Below are positions 50,864 to 59,785 of a stretch of DNA of 64,000 nt, one piece after another. How positions within the stretch are numbered: the first letter of the stretch is position 1; each line of letters begins with the position of its first letter. The DNA is taken from assembly GCA_900548455.1 (NCBI GenBank), contig URKQ01000010.1:53275-117274 (forward strand). The letters are read 5' to 3'. This stretch comes from an uncultured Clostridium sp. (GTDB lineage: Bacteria > Bacillota > Clostridia > Clostridiales > Clostridiaceae). The notes under the pieces were generated by a model. It was not told where the DNA came from and searched no databases. It saw nothing but the letters and a program-made list of their open reading frames with translations. A program made the translations under genes and the position numbers.

Positions 50864-51967
50864 TTACATATTTTTTCTAAGCCATGTTGGAACTGAAAAA
50901 TCTTCTTCAGCAGGCTTTTCTGAAGTGTCACTACTTTCTTTTGTTGCAGCTACTTCAGACTTTACACTCTGCTTGTTTACAACATCAAATTTTGCTCCAC
51001 CTTTATTAGCCTCTTCTTCACTATCAAAACCTGTCGCAATAACTGTTATTCTAATTTCATCTTTTAAATTCTCATCAATAACTGCACCAAATATTATATT
51101 AGCATCTGGATCAGCTTCTTCTTGAACAATCTCTGCTGCTTCATTTATTTCTAATAATGATAAATCAGATCCTCCAGTAACATTTAATAGCACCCCTGTA
51201 GCACCAACAATGGAAGTCTCTAATAATGGACTTTCTATAGCTTGTTTTGCTGCCTCTTGAGCTCTATTATCTCCTGTTCCTACACCTACACCCATATGAG
51301 CTAAACCTTTATTAGTCATTATGGTACTAATATCAGCAAAGTCTAAGTTTATAAGTCCTGGAATTGTAATCAAATCAGAAATACCTTGAACACCTTGTTT
51401 TAATACATCATCTGCTTTTCTGAAAGATTCCATTAAGGTAGTCTTCTTATCTACTAAAGATAATAATCTTTCATTTGGAATAGTAACTAATGTATCTACT
51501 GATTCTTTTAAAGCCTTTATTCCAGCTTCAGCATGAATCATTCTTTTTCTACCTTCAAATGGGAATGGCTTTGTTACTACACCAACTGTTAATATTCCCA
51601 TTGTTTTGGCTATTTGAGCCACTACAGGAGCAGCACCAGTTCCAGTTCCACCACCCATTCCACAAGTGATAAATACCATATCTGCACCTTTTAATGCTTC
51701 TGTAATTTCATCTTTACTCTCTTCAGCCGCTTTTCTACCAATCTCAGGATTTGCACCAGCACCTAAGCCTCTTGTAAGCTTGTCCCCTAATTGAATTTTA
51801 AATTCTGCCTTTGATAAAACTAACGCTTGTTTATCAGTATTTATTCCTATAAACTCAACATTTTTTAATCCTTCTTCAATCATTCTGTTGACAGCATTAT
51901 TTCCACCGCCACCACAACCTATAACTTTAATCTTGCAGTCTTCATTTTGAAAATCAATATCAATCAC
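50864..51967 (-). CDS. ftsZ: Cell division protein FtsZ
   Basis: Tubulin-like GTPase that forms the division ring. The 367-residue protein has the GTP-binding GCGGGGNNAVNRM (near residue 17) and GGGTGTGAAPVVA (near residue 105) motifs, the synergy segment NLDFADIS, a short acidic linker, and the conserved C-terminal tail VPTWLRK that binds FtsA and other partners. The ATG at 51967 overlaps the ftsA stop by four bases. Confidence 0.99.
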   Translation of the reverse strand: MIDIDFQNEDCKIKVIGCGGGGNNAVNRMIEEGLKNVEFIGINTDKQALVLSKAEFKIQLGDKLTRGLGAGANPEIGRKAAEESKDEITEALKGADMVFITCGMGGGTGTGAAPVVAQIAKTMGILTVGVVTKPFPFEGRKRMIHAEAGIKALKESVDTLVTIPNERLLSLVDKKTTLMESFRKADDVLKQGVQGISDLITIPGLINLDFADISTIMTNKGLAHMGVGVGTGDNRAQEAAKQAIESPLLETSIVGATGVLLNVTGGSDLSLLEINEAAEIVQEEADPDANIIFGAVIDENLKDEIRITVIATGFDSEEEANKGGAKFDVVNKQSVKSEVAATKESSDTSEKPAEEDFSVPTWLRKNM

Positions 51968-53217
51968 TTTATAACCTCCTCATTAGAAAAACCTTTGAAA
52001 ACTCTCTTTATCATGGTCATTATTTTATTATCATTTTTATGACTGTGTTCTTCAACCAGTTCTAAATCTTCATCTTGTTTATTTGTATCATTGAAAATAA
52101 TTTTTTTCTTTAATACATTATTTAAAATACCAGTAGCAGTAGCATATACAGGATTAGCAGCACCTACATAGTTTGGAATCCCGATTCTTACAGGCTTACC
52201 CATAACATCGTTACCTACAACAACGATATCTCTAAACAAAGCTATTCCTCCACCTACGATTACATAACTCTGTATCTGCTTATCTATTCCCTCTTTTTGC
52301 AATTGTCCATCAATTATCTCCAGTAACTCTTTAACTCTTTCACGTATAACATCTACAAGCAACTCATGATTAACATCAATACATTGACCATTTTCAGTAT
52401 TAATCTTAATTCTATGACCTTCCGTAGATTTATCCTTTAATAAGGTATTACATTTTACTTTGAGTCTTTCACTATCAGCAAGTGATAATTTAAGGCAAAT
52501 TGAAATATCGTTAGTTATATTTTTCCCACCTAATGGAACTGAAAGAAAATCTATGAATCTACCTTTATTAAATACTGTTGCTTCCATACTAGAATTACCA
52601 ACATCAATCAAGGCAACCCCATTTTCTAGTTCATCAATAGTCAGAATATCTTTAGACATTCCTATTGAATTTACTATCCATCCTTCAATCTCTACGTCAA
52701 TTTTCTTTAAGCAATCCTTATATAAATTAACATATTTATTACTTAATATAAATGCATTTCCTTCAGATTGAAGTAATTTTCCCTTCATCCCCATTGGATT
52801 CGAAATATTATGCATATCATCTACTATGTACTCTTCAATATCAACTTGTATTAGTTCTTTATCCTTCCCAACTGAAAATTTAGCAACTTCACATACATTT
52901 TCAATATCCTCTTTTGCTATTTCTTTTGCTTGCGGAAATGATATAACTCCTTTTGTCTTTACTACTTCACATAATGAAATAGGTATTGATACATAAACCT
53001 TTTTCAAAGGTGAACCAACTATTTCTTCTAGTCTACTTAAAACACCCTTTATAACATAAGACATTTCACCAGAATCTACTGTTACCTCGTCTTTAATTCC
53101 GCAATAATCAGAAGTTGTTATTCCTGTTATCTGTACTTCGTTATACTTATCAAGGCTTCCTACTACTCCACACACCTTTGAAGAACTAATATCTATACCA
53201 ACAATGTATTCATCCAT
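51964..53217 (-). CDS. ftsA: Cell division protein FtsA
   Basis: Actin-like protein that tethers FtsZ to the membrane. The start at 53217 gives MDEYIVGIDISSSKVCGVVG with GGGGGAG upstream; a 14-codon longer frame has no site. The 417-residue product has the ASKHA phosphate loops, the SHS2 subdomain and VIVGGGIALFRDI, and ends with an amphipathic membrane-targeting helix (IMTMIKRVFKGF). It is rather divergent, as clostridial FtsA often is. A 282-bp gap to pilT holds no gene. Confidence 0.92.
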   Translation of the reverse strand: MDEYIVGIDISSSKVCGVVGSLDKYNEVQITGITTSDYCGIKDEVTVDSGEMSYVIKGVLSRLEEIVGSPLKKVYVSIPISLCEVVKTKGVISFPQAKEIAKEDIENVCEVAKFSVGKDKELIQVDIEEYIVDDMHNISNPMGMKGKLLQSEGNAFILSNKYVNLYKDCLKKIDVEIEGWIVNSIGMSKDILTIDELENGVALIDVGNSSMEATVFNKGRFIDFLSVPLGGKNITNDISICLKLSLADSERLKVKCNTLLKDKSTEGHRIKINTENGQCIDVNHELLVDVIRERVKELLEIIDGQLQKEGIDKQIQSYVIVGGGIALFRDIVVVGNDVMGKPVRIGIPNYVGAANPVYATATGILNNVLKKKIIFNDTNKQDEDLELVEEHSHKNDNKIMTMIKRVFKGFSNEEVIK

Positions 53218-53499
53218 TATTACTCCCCCAACATGTTCCTTTCTCTGAAGTTTACGCATACAAAGCTATATTCAACATAAAAGTTCAAATTCCTTCAAAA
53301 ATGGCAGAATTAATTTATCACTTGTCCTATTTGCATATTTTTACAATATTAAAACAATTATAAATATGCCATTAAATCATTTAAATTTATAATTATAGTA
53401 TAAAACCTATGAAAGAAAAACTCAATAGCCAAATTCTTCTACTTATTAATATACAACACTTTTATGACTTTTTTATATGTTCCAACTAATAATTTATGT

Positions 53500-54492
53500 T
53501 TAGATTTCTTCAATATATGGTTTTAATTTATTAATAGCCATTTCCATAGTTTGCATTCCAAACTTAGATGAAGTCTCGATGGTAGACGGAATTTGATGGA
53601 TTTTACCCTCTCTTACTAAATTTTGAATAGCTGGAGTGTTTACCAAAATCTCTAAAGCAGCCAATCTTCCTCTCTCAGATTTTTTCTTATAAAGTCTTTG
53701 AGATACAACACCTCTTAAAACCGTAGAAAGTTCACTTCTAACTCTAAGTTGTTGTTCAGCTGGAAAATAGTTAATTATTCTATCAATGGTTTTATATGCA
53801 TTAATAGTATGCAAAGTTGAAAGCACTAAATGCCCTGTCTCTGCTGCCAAAAGCACAGCTGACATAGTTTCTAAATCTCTAATCTCTCCTACTAAAATCA
53901 CATCAGGATCTTCCCTTAATACAGCCCTGAGTCCATTAGCATAACTTATAGTATCCTTTCCAACCTCCCTTTGATTAATAATTGAGAGGTTATGTTTATG
54001 AATATATTCAATTGGATCCTCTAGTGTAACTATATGTCTTCTCTTTGTAGCATTTATTTCATTTATCATTGCAGCCATAGTAGTACTTTTACCAGAACCT
54101 GTAGGTCCTGTAATTAACACAAGTCCATCTTTTTCTGTTGTTAATTCTTTTATCACTGAAGGCATATTTAACTCTTTTAATGTTGGAACTTTATAAGGAA
54201 CTACTCTTATAGCTATGGTGTCACTGCCTCTATCTTTATATAAATTTACTCTAAACCTTCCAACGTCAGGAACACTATAAAGTTTATCTGTATCTCCAAT
54301 GGCACTATATTTGTCATAGTCCATGGTCAATATTTCTCTTGAGTAAGTTTCTAGATCACTTTTAGTTAAAATTTCATCAGTTATATTTATTAACTCTCCA
54401 TCAACTCTTTTTATTGGAGGAGCCCCCACTACTAAATGAACATCGGAGCCTCCACAATCTACTACATGATTTAATATATCTATCAACTTCAT
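53500..54492 (-). CDS. pilT: Type IV pilus retraction ATPase PilT
   Basis: Hexameric ATPase powering pilus retraction and twitching or gliding. The 330-residue protein has Walker A GPTGSGKSTTMAAM (near residue 131), the Asp-box TLEDPIEYIH, Walker B GEIRDLETM and His-box HLVLSTLHT. The retraction-specific C-terminal motif is AIQNLVREGK instead of AIRNLIREGK. Without other pil genes nearby, its partners must be elsewhere in the genome, which is usual in clostridia. Confidence 0.95.
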   Translation of the reverse strand: MKLIDILNHVVDCGGSDVHLVVGAPPIKRVDGELINITDEILTKSDLETYSREILTMDYDKYSAIGDTDKLYSVPDVGRFRVNLYKDRGSDTIAIRVVPYKVPTLKELNMPSVIKELTTEKDGLVLITGPTGSGKSTTMAAMINEINATKRRHIVTLEDPIEYIHKHNLSIINQREVGKDTISYANGLRAVLREDPDVILVGEIRDLETMSAVLLAAETGHLVLSTLHTINAYKTIDRIINYFPAEQQLRVRSELSTVLRGVVSQRLYKKKSERGRLAALEILVNTPAIQNLVREGKIHQIPSTIETSSKFGMQTMEMAINKLKPYIEEI

Positions 54493-54595
54493 TTTACTTC
54501 TCCTTTGAAAAAGTCCCTTATTTTAGTTTACTATATATTTTATTTATATTTCAATAATACAATGAATTTTTATTTTTCTATTATATTTTGCAATT

Positions 54596-54636
54596 AATAA
54601 AAAATAAGGGTATTACACATTATTGTAATACCCTTA
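54596..54636 (-). terminator. Intrinsic terminator of sigK
   Basis: A 13-bp stem (54605-54617 with 54624-54636, core AAGGGTATTACA) around a 6-base loop, followed on the minus strand by a T-rich run. Confidence 0.88.
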
Positions 54637-54657
54637 ATAAGCTTAATCTAATTTCTT

Positions 54658-55362
54658 TTAGGTAGTATCCCAAACATTCAATTCCTTCAATAATTTCTTT
54701 AAAGCTCTTTTTTCAATTCTTGATACATAGGATCTTGAAATTCCTAATATTACAGCTATTTCACGTTGAGTTTTAGGTCGTCCATCAAGTAATCCATATC
54801 TCATTTCTATTATTCTTTTTTCTCTTTCTTGAAGACACGTATCCAATATACTATATAGCCTTTTCACTTGGATTTTATTCTCCACAACTTGAAGGATAGA
54901 ATCTTTATCACTACTCAATATGTCCATAAGAGAAATCTCATTTCCCTCTTTATCTAATCCTATAGGATCTTGCAAATAAACTTCACTTCTCAATTTTTTA
55001 TTGTTTCTAATAAGCATAAGTATTTCATTTTCAATGCATCTGGCAGCATAAGTTGCAAGCCTTGTTCCCTTATTCATATCGAAAGAATCAATAGCCTTTA
55101 TCAATCCCACAGTTCCTATGGAAATCAAATCATCTACTTCTTTTCCTGGAAAAGAATATTTTTTAACTATATGTGCAACTAATCTTAAATTTCTCTCTAC
55201 TAAAACTCCTTTAGCCTCCAAATCACCATCTTTTAGCTTTTGTAAATATTCCTTCTCTTCCACCTCTGTCAATGGTTGAGGAAAAGAATTATTGCTAGAA
55301 ATATAGCCAGCTAATAACGTATATTCACCAATTACATTTAATAACCAACTTAAGCAAAACAT
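54658..55362 (-). CDS. sigK: RNA polymerase sporulation sigma factor SigK (pro-form, uninterrupted)
   Basis: Late mother-cell sigma factor. The 234-residue frame is continuous, with no inserted skin element as in B. subtilis or C. difficile. Residues 1-19 form a hydrophobic pro-sequence ending before YISSNNSFPQPL, where SpoIVFB cleaves in homologues. Region 2 (VDDLISIGTVGLIKAIDSF), region 3 and region 4 (RPKTQREIAVILGISRSYVSRIEKR) follow. It is preceded by the penicillin-binding protein gene and ends at a strong terminator next to pilT. Confidence 0.97.
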   Translation of the reverse strand: MFCLSWLLNVIGEYTLLAGYISSNNSFPQPLTEVEEKEYLQKLKDGDLEAKGVLVERNLRLVAHIVKKYSFPGKEVDDLISIGTVGLIKAIDSFDMNKGTRLATYAARCIENEILMLIRNNKKLRSEVYLQDPIGLDKEGNEISLMDILSSDKDSILQVVENKIQVKRLYSILDTCLQEREKRIIEMRYGLLDGRPKTQREIAVILGISRSYVSRIEKRALKKLLKELNVWDTT

Positions 55363-55477
55363 TAATGTTCCCCCTAATAGTGCTTATTATTATAATATGT
55401 TGTTAATTAGTGAAAAGTGCCTAATATTAAAAATTTTAATTATAAAATTCAAAAATGAATAATCTTTATTGCAACTT

Positions 55478-57136
55478 TTATAACAATTTTTTTTCAACTA
55501 TACAATTAACTATATTATTAAAAACTGTACATGCAACCTTACTATCTCCTTGTAATTCCTTAGACTGTGGTAAAAATACAACTATAGAATAATACTTATT
55601 ATTATATTTGAAGAATCCTGCAAACCAACCATCTGAACATTTTTTCCCATTTTCAAGATATTCACTAGTTCCTGTTTTCCCCCCAACTTCTAAGTCAGAG
55701 ATTCTAGCATTATATCCAGTTCCAAGATCATCATTAACCACATCGACCATACTTTTCTTTATATTATCAGCTATATATGGATCTATTACCTGTCTTTTTT
55801 CCACTTCAAATTCTTCAATGGAATTTCCAACATTATCAATTATTTTTTTTATTATTCTAGGTTTAACATATTGTCCTTTATTAATAATTGTATTAGGTAT
55901 TGATAAAGCTGCTAATGGTGTAGCTCTTACTGTTTGCCCTATAGCTGTGTTTGTAATAATTTCGCTATCATCCTTAACACCATAATCTTCTATAGTTCCT
56001 TTTCTTTCATCTTGTAAATTTAATACGGTATCAAAAAAACCTAGATTGTTAGCAGTGTTATACAGATTCTTTATTCCAACTCTCCACCCAATTTGTGCAA
56101 ATACATCATTTGATGAGGCAACATAAGCCTCATGTATATTGTAACTACTTCTTTTTTCAATACTATCAGGAAATATTCCCTTTAAATTAAATACTTCATC
56201 AGTAGTAACTATTTCATTACTTAAAGCAGATTCATAAACAATAGTTTTAAAAGTAGATCCCAATAAAAAACCATTTCCACTAGGAATTCCAATATTAACA
56301 TTAGATAAATTATCATCTTTTTGAGCCATAGCAAGTATATCTCCATTTTGGCTATCCATTATTATAGCACCAATCTGATCATGATCTTTAAAGGTATCAT
56401 TCCGTAAAACTGCTTGAACTGATTCTTGAATTGTTTTATTTAAGGTTGTTACTACATTTCTATTATTGGGATTTACAACTACCTCTTTATTAATAACATT
56501 TTTGCTAACATCTTCTTCAATTCTAAATTTATCGCCTTCATTGTCTTTTACATAATTATATATTTCACTTTCAAGTGTACCTTCATCCTTTAATTTAGTG
56601 TTATCTGAATACTTAACCATATGTGATAACATATTTATAACATTCCAATTCATAGGAAGATCATATTCATTAAATTCATAAGCATAGATTCCTTTAATTC
56701 CATCTATACCTATAATTTTATTATAAGTTTCCTCATCAACTTCATACTTAACCTTTCCCTTATCCATCTCGCTTTGAAGTAATGTTATATCAAATTTTTT
56801 ATTATAACTTCTAAGTATATATGATATATTTTTCATTGCAACAAAATCATTGTCGTCATTCAAAGTATAAAAAGTAATGGGGTCCACTACTACAAAATAT
56901 TTTATAGTAGAATTAGCAAGTTTATTTCCCTGGTTATCCAAAAGAAAAAAATTTACATTATTAATCTCATATTCTTCATTATATTGACTATCTGCCGATA
57001 CTTGTAATGATTGTCCTTCAGTAAACTGCAGATATGCTAACCTTATTGATAACATTAAAAAAATTGCAATACCAATAAATAAAAAAAAGTAATTTCTCTT
57101 TATAAAACTATGCTTAACATCTCTTTTGGAAATCAA
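55478..57136 (-). CDS. Penicillin-binding transpeptidase (PbpI/SpoVD-like)
   Basis: Class B penicillin-binding protein that cross-links peptidoglycan. The 552-residue protein has a membrane anchor (about residues 15-33), a dimerisation domain, and a transpeptidase domain with the serine motif STFK near residue 293, SSN near residue 339 and KTG near residue 482. No PASTA repeats. The start is a TTG at 57136 after AAAGGAGG, and that site lies inside a terminator stem following udk. The yrrR (pbpI) gene of B. subtilis occupies the same neighbourhood, hence the tentative relation. Confidence 0.9.
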   Translation of the reverse strand: MISKRDVKHSFIKRNYFFLFIGIAIFLMLSIRLAYLQFTEGQSLQVSADSQYNEEYEINNVNFFLLDNQGNKLANSTIKYFVVVDPITFYTLNDDNDFVAMKNISYILRSYNKKFDITLLQSEMDKGKVKYEVDEETYNKIIGIDGIKGIYAYEFNEYDLPMNWNVINMLSHMVKYSDNTKLKDEGTLESEIYNYVKDNEGDKFRIEEDVSKNVINKEVVVNPNNRNVVTTLNKTIQESVQAVLRNDTFKDHDQIGAIIMDSQNGDILAMAQKDDNLSNVNIGIPSGNGFLLGSTFKTIVYESALSNEIVTTDEVFNLKGIFPDSIEKRSSYNIHEAYVASSNDVFAQIGWRVGIKNLYNTANNLGFFDTVLNLQDERKGTIEDYGVKDDSEIITNTAIGQTVRATPLAALSIPNTIINKGQYVKPRIIKKIIDNVGNSIEEFEVEKRQVIDPYIADNIKKSMVDVVNDDLGTGYNARISDLEVGGKTGTSEYLENGKKCSDGWFAGFFKYNNKYYSIVVFLPQSKELQGDSKVACTVFNNIVNCIVEKKLL

Positions 57137-57138
57137 AA

Positions 57139-57182
57139 AAACACCTCCTTTAGTTCAAATTATTGACCTAAAAAAGGTGTTT
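57139..57182 (-). terminator. udk terminator overlapping the ribosome site of the penicillin-binding gene
   Basis: Two 20-base arms (57139-57158 and 57163-57182) pair around a 4-base loop. In the minus-strand RNA 17 pairs are Watson-Crick, two are G-U and one is mismatched, and the hairpin is followed by TTTTTTTG. The 3' arm contains AAAGGAGGTG, the ribosome site of the TTG-started gene downstream, whose start codon is the last base group of the T-run. Confidence 0.85.
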
Positions 57183-57195
57183 AATACAATTTATT

Positions 57196-57822
57196 CTATT
57201 CTTCTCTTGCTAAGATTTGATGTATATTTCCCTTAATAACATCAATAGCAACTTTATTGTGTCCGCCTTCTGGAATAATTATGTCTGCGTATTTCTTAGT
57301 ATTCTCTGTAAATTGCTCATGCATTTGTTTCACTACAGTAAGATATTGAGTAATAACTGAATCTACAGTTCTTCCTCTTTCTTTTATATCTCTAAGCATT
57401 CTTCTAATAAATCTAACATCCGCATCAGTATCTACATAGATCTTAATGTCTAACATATCTCTTAAACTTTCATCTTCAAGAACTAAAATTCCTTCCACAA
57501 TAATAATCTCTCTTGGGTCAACTGGTATTGTTTCGACCTTTCTATTGTGAATTTCAAAATCATATTGAGGCTTTTCTATTGGTTTGCCATCAATTAAATC
57601 TTTAAGATGCTTTACTAATAATTGTGTATCAAAGGCATGAGGATGATCATAATTAGTTTTAACCCTTTCTTCAAGTGTTAAATGACTTTGATCCTTATAA
57701 TAACAATCCTGTTCAATCATAGCAATACAGTTCTTGTCAAAGCTTCTACATATCTCTCTAGCAATAGTACTCTTTCCCGAACCAGTACCTCCTGTTATTC
57801 CAATTACAACTGGACGTTTCAT
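57196..57822 (-). CDS. udk: Uridine kinase
   Basis: Phosphorylates uridine and cytidine with ATP or GTP in pyrimidine salvage. The 208-residue product has the P-loop GITGGTGSGKSTIAREI (near residues 8-24), the NYDHPHAFDT substrate block near residue 60 and the DTDADVRFIRRMLRDIKERG lid segment. Its ATG shares one base with the trhP stop (TAATG). Gene order with trhP, trmR and mltG matches the yrr cluster of Bacillus. Confidence 0.97.
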   Translation of the reverse strand: MKRPVVIGITGGTGSGKSTIAREICRSFDKNCIAMIEQDCYYKDQSHLTLEERVKTNYDHPHAFDTQLLVKHLKDLIDGKPIEKPQYDFEIHNRKVETIPVDPREIIIVEGILVLEDESLRDMLDIKIYVDTDADVRFIRRMLRDIKERGRTVDSVITQYLTVVKQMHEQFTENTKKYADIIIPEGGHNKVAIDVIKGNIHQILAREE

Positions 57823-59051
57823 TAATTTTCCCCCTTAGCCTTAATTAAAATATCATTTTCTTCCAATTCTTCCTCTACTTTAGCTGTATATATCATTTTT
57901 GAACTTGGCGCAGAATCAATTTTTTCTCCCTTTTCATTGTGAAGATCATTTAATGTAATTGTAGCATTAGGGCCTACTGGTCTTAATACTTCTACAACAT
58001 CACCTTCCACAGCCTTATTCTTATGTTCTATAGTGGCTATACCTGATTCTTTATCATAAGATTTAACCACTCCTATTACATCATAATTTCTTATATATGA
58101 TGAAGAACTTTGTATTTGTTTATTTTCTTCATTATCAAAATAAAAACCTGTGTAAAATTGTCTATGACTAGGTTTACTTACTTCTTCTAACCATCTAGAA
58201 TCAAACTTATAGTTTTCTGGGGAAGCCATGTATGCATCAATTGCCTCTCTATAAGCCTTTACTGTTGCAGCAACATAATACACACTTTTCATTCTACCTT
58301 CAATTTTAAAAGATACAGCTCCTGTTTGCATTATTTCTGGGATATGTTCAATCATACATAAATCTTTAGAATTCATTATATACGTTCCATGTTCATCTTC
58401 CATAATTGGCATATATTCGCCTTCCCTTTTCTCTTCAACAAGGCTATATTTATACCTGCATGGTTGAGCACAAGATCCTCTATTAGCATCTCTTCCAACC
58501 AAATAATTTGATAACAAGCATCTTCCTGAATATGCCATGCACATAGAACCGTGAATAAATATTTCCATATCCATAGTTTCAGGAATTTTTTTATGTACCT
58601 TCGAAATTTCTTCCAAAGATAGTTCACGAGCTAACACAACTCTTTTAACACCCATCTTATGCCAAAACTCACAAGTTTTATAATTTACAGTATTAGCTTG
58701 TGTACTAAGATGTATCTCTAAATTAGGCACTACTTCTCTAGCTGTCATAATTATTCCTGGATCGGCAACTATTATAGCATCTACACCTAACTCATATAAT
58801 TCTGTTAAATAATCTTCTAATCCATCTAAATCATCATTATGAGGAAAAACATTAAGAGTTACGTGAACCTTTTTCCCTCTTTCATGAGCATATTTAATTC
58901 CTTCTGCTAATTCTTCATTACTAAAATTATCTGCAAAAGCTCTTAGGTTTAATTTACTTCCACCTAAATATACTGCATCAGCTCCAAAATTTATGGCAGC
59001 CTTTAACTTCTCCAAATTTCCTGCTGGAGCTAATAACTCTGGTGCTCTCAT
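57822..59051 (-). CDS. trhP: tRNA 5-hydroxyuridine synthesis protein TrhP (peptidase U32 family)
   Basis: Prephenate-dependent enzyme family that installs 5-hydroxyuridine at wobble U34 of tRNA; formerly annotated as a collagenase-like protease. The 409-residue protein starts MRAPELLAPAGNLEKLKAAINFGADAVYLGG. It has the four-cysteine group CMAYSGRC and SCAQPC (about residues 169-199) expected to bind an iron-sulfur cluster. The neighbour trmR methylates the product to 5-methoxyuridine. B. subtilis has two tandem U32 genes here; this window has one. Confidence 0.9.
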   Translation of the reverse strand: MRAPELLAPAGNLEKLKAAINFGADAVYLGGSKLNLRAFADNFSNEELAEGIKYAHERGKKVHVTLNVFPHNDDLDGLEDYLTELYELGVDAIIVADPGIIMTAREVVPNLEIHLSTQANTVNYKTCEFWHKMGVKRVVLARELSLEEISKVHKKIPETMDMEIFIHGSMCMAYSGRCLLSNYLVGRDANRGSCAQPCRYKYSLVEEKREGEYMPIMEDEHGTYIMNSKDLCMIEHIPEIMQTGAVSFKIEGRMKSVYYVAATVKAYREAIDAYMASPENYKFDSRWLEEVSKPSHRQFYTGFYFDNEENKQIQSSSSYIRNYDVIGVVKSYDKESGIATIEHKNKAVEGDVVEVLRPVGPNATITLNDLHNEKGEKIDSAPSSKMIYTAKVEEELEENDILIKAKGEN

Positions 59052-59052
59052 T

Positions 59053-59700
59053 CTAATTCCTCCTGACTGTTAGTGCTATACCGTCTCCCATAGGCAATAC
59101 CGTTGTCATCAAATTTTCATCTTGGGAAACCATATCTAAATATTTTCTCATTCGTTTAACAATTGTTATTTTCCTCTTTACCATAAGTTCATTACATGCA
59201 ACCATACCTCTAAACAATACATTATCGGCCATAATTACTCCATCTTTTGATAACATTCTAAGACAGTGAGGTAAAAATTCACAATAGTGACCATGTCCTG
59301 CATCAATAAATATCATATCAAATTCTTCATTTAGATTTTCTAATATACTAAGGCAATCGCCTTCCATAATAGTTATATTATTCTCTAAACCTGCTTTTTT
59401 AATATTATTTGATGCAATTTCCACCATTCTTTCATCTCTTTCAATGGTTGTTATTTGCACGTCACCATTAAGAGTCAGTGCCATTAAAATGGAGGAATAT
59501 CCAATGGCTGTTCCTAACTCTAATATCTTTTTAGGCTTTTTAGTTGTTACCATAAATTCTATTAACCTAGCTGTCTCTTCCCTAACTATTGGTACATTAT
59601 GCTCCTGTGCAAAATCTTCAAGCTCTTTAATTACACCTTCAGATTCTCCGATAAGACCTTTTAAGTACTTAGACATATAGTCATATGTAATACCACTCAT
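59053..59700 (-). CDS. trmR: tRNA 5-hydroxyuridine methyltransferase TrmR (YrrM)
   Basis: SAM-dependent O-methyltransferase that converts 5-hydroxyuridine at tRNA position 34 to 5-methoxyuridine. The 215-residue product contains ILELGTAIGYSSILMAL (SAM motif, near residue 76) and MIFIDAGHGHY (near residue 130), typical of the O-methyltransferase 3 family. One base separates its stop from the trhP start. The pairing with trhP gives a complete two-step wobble modification unit. Confidence 0.92.
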   Translation of the reverse strand: MSGITYDYMSKYLKGLIGESEGVIKELEDFAQEHNVPIVREETARLIEFMVTTKKPKKILELGTAIGYSSILMALTLNGDVQITTIERDERMVEIASNNIKKAGLENNITIMEGDCLSILENLNEEFDMIFIDAGHGHYCEFLPHCLRMLSKDGVIMADNVLFRGMVACNELMVKRKITIVKRMRKYLDMVSQDENLMTTVLPMGDGIALTVRRN

Positions 59701-59746
59701 TTTTTTCCTCCAACAAAATTAAAAATATATATATTATAATTCCACA

Positions 59747-59779
59747 AAATTGTAAGCTCAAAATTTGAGCTTACAATTT
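59747..59779 (-). terminator. Hairpin after mltG
   Basis: A 16-base perfect inverted repeat (59747-59762 with 59764-59779, core GTAAGCTCAA) lies just past the mltG stop. The minus strand continues TTTTGTGG, a short T-tract; the plus strand continues TTTCATTTTTT. Confidence 0.75.
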
Positions 59780-59785
59780 CATTTT

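Noticed and set aside
58376..58627. 83-codon minus-strand frame inside trhP
   Set aside because: Same strand but a different frame within a well-conserved gene, no ribosome site, and a composition typical of an out-of-frame shadow.
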